Part shown: positions 63,998 to 64,000 of the stretch, piece by piece
How the letters are laid out: each line of letters starts with the position of its first letter
Numbering within the stretch: the stretch's first letter is position 1
From: Leptoclinus maculatus
Lineage: Eukaryota; Chordata; Actinopteri; Perciformes; Stichaeidae
DNA length: 64,000 nt
NCBI GenBank assembly: GCA_032191485.1
Contig: JAVDOI010000008.1
Coordinates: 299,501 to 363,500, forward strand
Direction of reading: 5' to 3'
Position numbers and translations under genes: made by a program
The notes under the pieces: generated by a model
Database searches by the model: none
What the model was told of the DNA's origin: nothing
Seen by the model: the letters and a program-made list of their open reading frames with translations, nothing else

Positions 63998-64000
63998 TTG

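Overview
The window looks like a chromosomal segment from a teleost fish, probably a percomorph. It is rich in CA/GT microsatellites, hAT DNA transposons and dispersed fish-type repeats. It also carries gene families characteristic of bony fish: a C2H2 zinc-finger protein with acidic IKEE-type linkers, a CD22/Siglec-like immunoglobulin receptor, and a NACHT-LRR receptor whose pre-NACHT region resembles the fish-specific FISNA segment. All genes have introns. Exon joins were set by GT/AG dinucleotides and phase agreement, not by transcripts.

Layout. 1-8745: non-coding, presumably intronic sequence of a class-6 semaphorin, with some candidate conserved elements. 8746-10076: the large last exon of that semaphorin (SEMA6D-like; transmembrane segment and whole cytoplasmic tail), followed by a long 3' UTR. 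About 13-37 kb: gene-poor sequence with microsatellites, one perfect 20-bp palindrome and several dispersed repeat copies. 37.5-44.0 kb: a minus-strand zinc-finger gene whose 3' half and 3' flank (1,193 bp) occur again as an inverted copy about 4.1 kb upstream. 44.0-47.0 kb: a decayed hAT transposon with a BED/hATC-type transposase, interrupted by a second, non-autonomous hAT element that has a perfect 8-bp target duplication. 47.2-62.4 kb: an immune-receptor block. It holds an orphan Ig exon, a fossil of an NLR terminal exon, a complete Siglec-like receptor gene with an ITIM, a decayed copy of that gene, a relic LRR exon, and a complete CARD-like/NACHT/LRR gene. 63.6 kb to the end: the first exons of an unrecognised, possibly broken secreted or surface protein gene on the plus strand.

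How it fits together. The semaphorin is an axon-guidance receptor/ligand and appears unrelated to the rest. The zinc-finger locus and the Siglec/NLR block are both lineage-expanding families and both show recent copying: inverted duplication and finger exchange in the first, fossil exons and pseudogenes in the second. The Siglec-like receptor (a sialic-acid-type V-set with a cytoplasmic ITIM) would be an inhibitory leukocyte receptor and the NLR a cytosolic immune sensor. Their neighbourhood, repeated in part at 47-48 kb, suggests a locus that has been copied as a unit. No tRNA, rRNA or CRISPR array was found.
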